Shown: piece after piece, positions 60,459-64,000 of the stretch | How positions within the stretch are numbered: position 1 is the stretch's first letter | How the letters are laid out: every line of letters begins with the position of its first letter | NCBI GenBank assembly: GCA_019802505.1 | Contig: JAFMOC010000006.1 | Location: 4,001,501 to 4,065,500, forward strand | Origin: Corydoras sp. C115 | Taxonomy: Eukaryota > Chordata > Actinopteri > Siluriformes > Callichthyidae | Direction of reading: 5' to 3' | DNA length: 64,000 bases | Position numbers and translations under genes: made by a program | The notes under the pieces: model-generated | Databases searched by the model: none | Told to the model about the DNA's origin: nothing | Seen by the model: the letters and a program-made list of their open reading frames with translations, nothing else

Positions 60459-61339
60459 TGTCATGCTCCTCTTGCCATTTTATGAATACCAATCTATAGT
60501 CATGAAACATGGCAAGAGCTTAATGCACAAATGATGTGAGCAGGAAACCTATAGATGGTTAACATGTCCATTACAACAAACATTTAAATGACATTGTGGT
60601 GGCTGAGGGCAATAAAAAGTCAACTGGCAAATACGAGGTAAAGCCAGAAAAACAGGTGAGGTAATAGACTTTGCCTGTTATCTGTCTATATCAATTATCT
60701 ATGGAGAGTTAAAAGGGGATAGAAGTGGAGGGTGATACTAAATATATGTGGAATTTAAAAATGAAAATAACTACCTGTGGCATGATATTAAACCTCAGCA
60801 TCAGGTCGTAACATAAGCTGCTACTTCTCTGCAAGGGGCATCTGCAAGCCAAATGGCAAAAGATGATGAGAGATGGATTACAGAATCAAAGTGGGGCCAA
60901 AGAAAAAGGTGGACAGCAGTTATGTTTTTCTTAAGCCTTATATGCATGATAATCAACTATGTCACTTAAATAGGACTTCAAAGGGAGAAATGACTTTTAA
61001 TTACTACTTTTTATTAATACTCATTTAATTTGTGAGGCCTCAAACATAAGTACTTAAACATAAGTACACATTTACAGTATCCATAGGTATTAGGAGGAGA
61101 AGGTGCAGTCAGATAGTGCTTATCAAATGTCCTTAACTAATTAATCATCGGTCACCAACTCCATTAAAAGCAAAAGTTCTGACATTTTGATAATATTGGA
61201 AATTTGTTGCTATCCATCTAAAAACTCTAAAAACTATTTAGTTAACTATTATTATAGTACAGCATTTTACAATGACATTATTGACATTATCTTTTAAAGG
61301 TGAGCAATTTGGCTAATTCGCATCAAATGCAGACTGTAA
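60459..61339. other. ldah intron, unassigned
   Basis: AT-rich; nothing recognised. Confidence 0.5.
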
Positions 61340-61800
61340 AATGTTTCAAAAAATTGCATAATACCTAGGAGCTACATCTTAGACTCAGAATTTGGCATGT
61401 AAAATGTTTTTGTAAGTTCAATTAGAAAGACTGAACAAGTATGGCCTGCCATATACCATCAACAGAGAATTGCAGCACTGTTTTTATTTGTAAAAGTTTG
61501 CAAAGACAAGATTGAACAAATCACAGACTTCTAGAACAATGTTGTTTGGTCAGATGACACTACGGAGTGGAGATGATTATTCATAATGCACTTGCAAAAA
61601 CTAAACACTGCATATCAGCATAATACATACTGCCAACTTTCAAGCACAGTGGTGGAGATTGTTAATTTGGGCTGGGTTTACAACTGCTGGACATCATAAA
61701 GAAGCAAATAAAAATGTATTTAATTTAAGATAATCTGAAACATTAACATCAGTATGGTTGCCTACACATTTTCCATAATAATTAATCCTAAATATTACAG
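61340..61800 (+). mobile_element. Tc1/mariner relic, first of two
   Basis: AGTATGGCCTGCCATATACC, GACTTCTAGAACAATGTTGT, TTGGTCAGATGACACTACGG, AAGCACAGTGGTGGAGATTG and AATTTGGGCTGG follow a Tc1 transposase gene in order (DFWNNVLWSDET...KHGGG...WA). Many indels; no open frame. Confidence 0.75.
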
Positions 61801-61904
61801 ATTTTATATTAAACATATTTCATAAATTCATATTTTGGACATGGATATATCCCTAGAATCCCCAGATGTGCAATCATTAAGCTTATTTCTAAAAAAACTT
61901 CTAA

Positions 61905-63105
61905 AGGTGCTTGAAAACTTCTGAACCATTGCAAAATTATTTGTATTTCTGCAAAAAATTTACTCGTATGCTTTCCTTATTTTTTAATTTCTAGCATTTT
62001 TTAAACAAATTCTAAATGTAGATAAAGAAAAGCACATCAAACAAATGAGGGGAAAAAAAACAATAGCCTTTGTCATTCATAAGTTAAAAAATTTGCAAGA
62101 GCCAAATACATGTCAATATTTAGAATTAGAAGACAATTTGGAAAAAAAGACAGGTGTTTTCATGACATTTAGAATAAGAATTTTGTTTTATTTATTTGGA
62201 ATCCAGCGCAGAAGAACTGGGTCTATTAAAGTCTGATCTCATATGTTTGTAGAAATCATGGCACAAACAAAGGAGATTTGCAAACACTTCAGAAGAAGAC
62301 TTGTGCTTGCTCAACTGGCTAAAAAAGGTAAAAAGATCAAGATGGATTTTAAGACCATTATTAGACTCATTACACAATTACCAAATATCAGAAAGCTAAA
62401 GCATGTAATAAAGGTCTTAAATGAAAGCAACTTTAGACAACCATTCATGCAAAAAATCACATAGCAACCCATCTGCAGTTTGCTGAAGAACACAGGGAGA
62501 AGATGGTTATTAAGACATTATTTTGTGAATGGATAAAACTAAATCGACCCATTTGATTACTTAAGAACATTACGTTAAAAGAAAGAAAAAGACAGCATTC
62601 CAGCATAAAGACCTCGTTCAATATATGAAAAAATGGTAGTGGTAGGATCATTGTTTGGGAATGTTTTGCTACATCTGGGCTGGAAAGGCTGGCCATCATT
62701 TATGTAACATTGATTTAAAAATTGTACCAGTTCTAAAGTTCTAAAGTTTCAAAAGGAAAATGCTTGAAAAGGACCTGAAGCATAGAGTTCATTGCAGAAA
62801 ACCGACAAACATAATGTTGATGATGTTAAAGCTGTTTAACATTGGGAAAATTGGTTAAAGTTAATCTAAACTGGTGTAAAGGACTTAACAGTAATTAAGA
62901 TAAATTTTATGTTCCTTTTACAAGGGGTCATACCAGGTACTGAAAACAAACGTTCACATACTTTTGCCACTCACACACATTTCATATTGGAATATTTTCT
63001 ATATAAATAAATGAGCAAGGTTAATATATTTGCTTTATTTGTTAATTTGAACCTCATAGAATTAATTTAAACATTAGATAAAGGAATCATGTGGTTGTGT
63101 GCTTT
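61905..63105 (+). mobile_element. Tc1-like transposon, second type, with both ends
   Basis: The left end GGTGCTTGAAAACTTCTGAA...GTAGATAAAGAAAAGCACAT has a counterpart in the right end CATACTTTTGCCACTCACAC...ATTTGTTAATTTGAACCTC. Between them is a dead transposase: from about 62261 MAQTKEICKHFRRRLVLAQL, and farther on GGTAGTGGTAGGATCATTG with GTTTTGCTACATCTGGGCTGG. The flanking terminal repeats are long and eroded. It differs from the relic just to the left. Confidence 0.75.
62261..62464 (+). pseudogene. Tc1-like transposase N-terminal remnant
   Basis: 68 codons starting at the ATG homologous to MARTKEIS-type Tc1 transposases, then a premature stop. It covers the helix-turn-helix DNA-binding start only. 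The catalytic DDE region is scattered in other frames downstream. Confidence 0.6.
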
Positions 63106-64000
63106 GTGTGGTTTTGTTGTTTGAAAATATCCTAAAAATGCGAGTCACAGTAAAACTATTTGCCTGTTTTTGCCAAGTTTTTTGCCAAGGCCATCTTTCA
63201 AAAGCAGTTAAAATGATGTTTGGGAAAATGAATGATGTATGGTACCTTTGCAGTGTAGTGACTTCCATGTGCATCTTTCCAATAAAAACAGTTCTCAGTT
63301 TTCCTATCATGTAGTCCATATGATTATTTCATCAAAATAATATTATTAACTTAGTGTCAGACATTGCACACACATACAAAATATGAAGTTTCATGGGAAA
63401 ACCTAAAGTTAATTTCTACTAGTTAATTTCTTAAATAACATACAAAATCTGGTGAGTTGCATAAAAAAAAAAACCTACATATGACTACACAGTAAAGACT
63501 GCATATGTTGAAAAGTATTAAGCATTAAGAGGATGCATGTACTAATTATGGTAATGTACACCTCTAAAAAAAATTAAAAATATTACATATATATCTTTTT
63601 CTTTTTAGAGTTTTTGCCTTTTGTATACCTCATATGGCCAACTTCCCCTGGTACTGTCCAACTCATCAAACCAGCTAGTGGAAGTGCTGTTTTTGGAGAT
63701 TCAATCCATCTGTATGTGGTTTGGCTTATTATAGGTGGGCTTGGTTAATGTCTTTCCCACATAGCAGCCTCAATAAAAATGTCCACTTGGGCTTATGAGT
63801 GAACACACTGGATGTGTTCCTATTTTGGAAGAGAAGACAGGAGAGAGGTTGTTTGGCTCAGTGCTTAAGCATCCGGCAAATTCAACATTCCACCTCACTG
63901 TGTGGTTGAACTGGAAGGGAAGATTTACTTAACCCGAGGGTTTGTCTAGGAACTACTCACTTTGACCAAACACAACTATGGCTCAGCAGACTCTCCATAA
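63106..64000. other. unassigned right end of the window
   Basis: AT-rich, with a more complex stretch at 63600-63960. No ldah upstream exon could be identified here on either strand. Confidence 0.45.

Noticed and set aside
62045..62236. Small frames around the second Tc1-like element as host genes
   Set aside because: They overlap the terminal repeat and dead transposase of the element.

Overview
This is vertebrate nuclear DNA, almost certainly from a teleost fish. It is AT-rich, its genes are split by GT-AG introns, and it is full of tRNA-derived SINEs, Tc1/mariner, hAT and non-LTR retrotransposon relics and long (TA)n microsatellites. The repeat families look like those I associate with otophysan fishes (catfish/characin type), but the lineage below teleost is only a guess.

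Four protein-coding genes are supported. (1) Positions 258-3438, minus strand: the first four coding exons of tpp1 (tripeptidyl-peptidase 1), including a 5-nt coding exon 1; the rest lies off the left edge. (2) Positions 4502-9533, plus strand: a complete six-exon class C GPCR of 827 aa, closest by motif to GPRC6A/CaSR-like receptors, head-to-head with tpp1. (3) Positions 19970-24545, plus strand: a complete two-exon BMP-family ligand of 402 aa, called gdf7. (4) Positions 31126-58778, minus strand: the last four coding exons of ldah (lipid-droplet-associated serine hydrolase), with its 5' exons beyond 64000. The convergent gdf7/ldah pair matches the human GDF7-LDAH arrangement and supports calling the ligand gdf7 rather than gdf5 or gdf6.

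Between the receptor and gdf7 (about 11.3-15.3 kb) lies a GC-rich island unlike the rest of the window. It has a 535-bp LTR bounded by TGTCAG...CTGACA and a Ty3/Gypsy-type Gag-like reading frame. It also has four minisatellite arrays: about 57 bp; about 80-127 bp with a conserved hairpin; about 126/186 bp; and exactly 21 bp. No pol or 3' LTR is visible. It abuts a decayed Gypsy reverse-transcriptase fragment on the opposite strand. This element is the least ordinary thing in the window.

Most other sequence is intronic or intergenic and repeat-derived: 19 copies or fragments of one V-SINE-like family on both strands, two other SINE types, two hAT elements with recognisable target-site duplications, several Tc1-like relics, L2-like LINE fragments and many microsatellites. 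Several long AT-rich stretches show nothing I can name, and these are stated as such.
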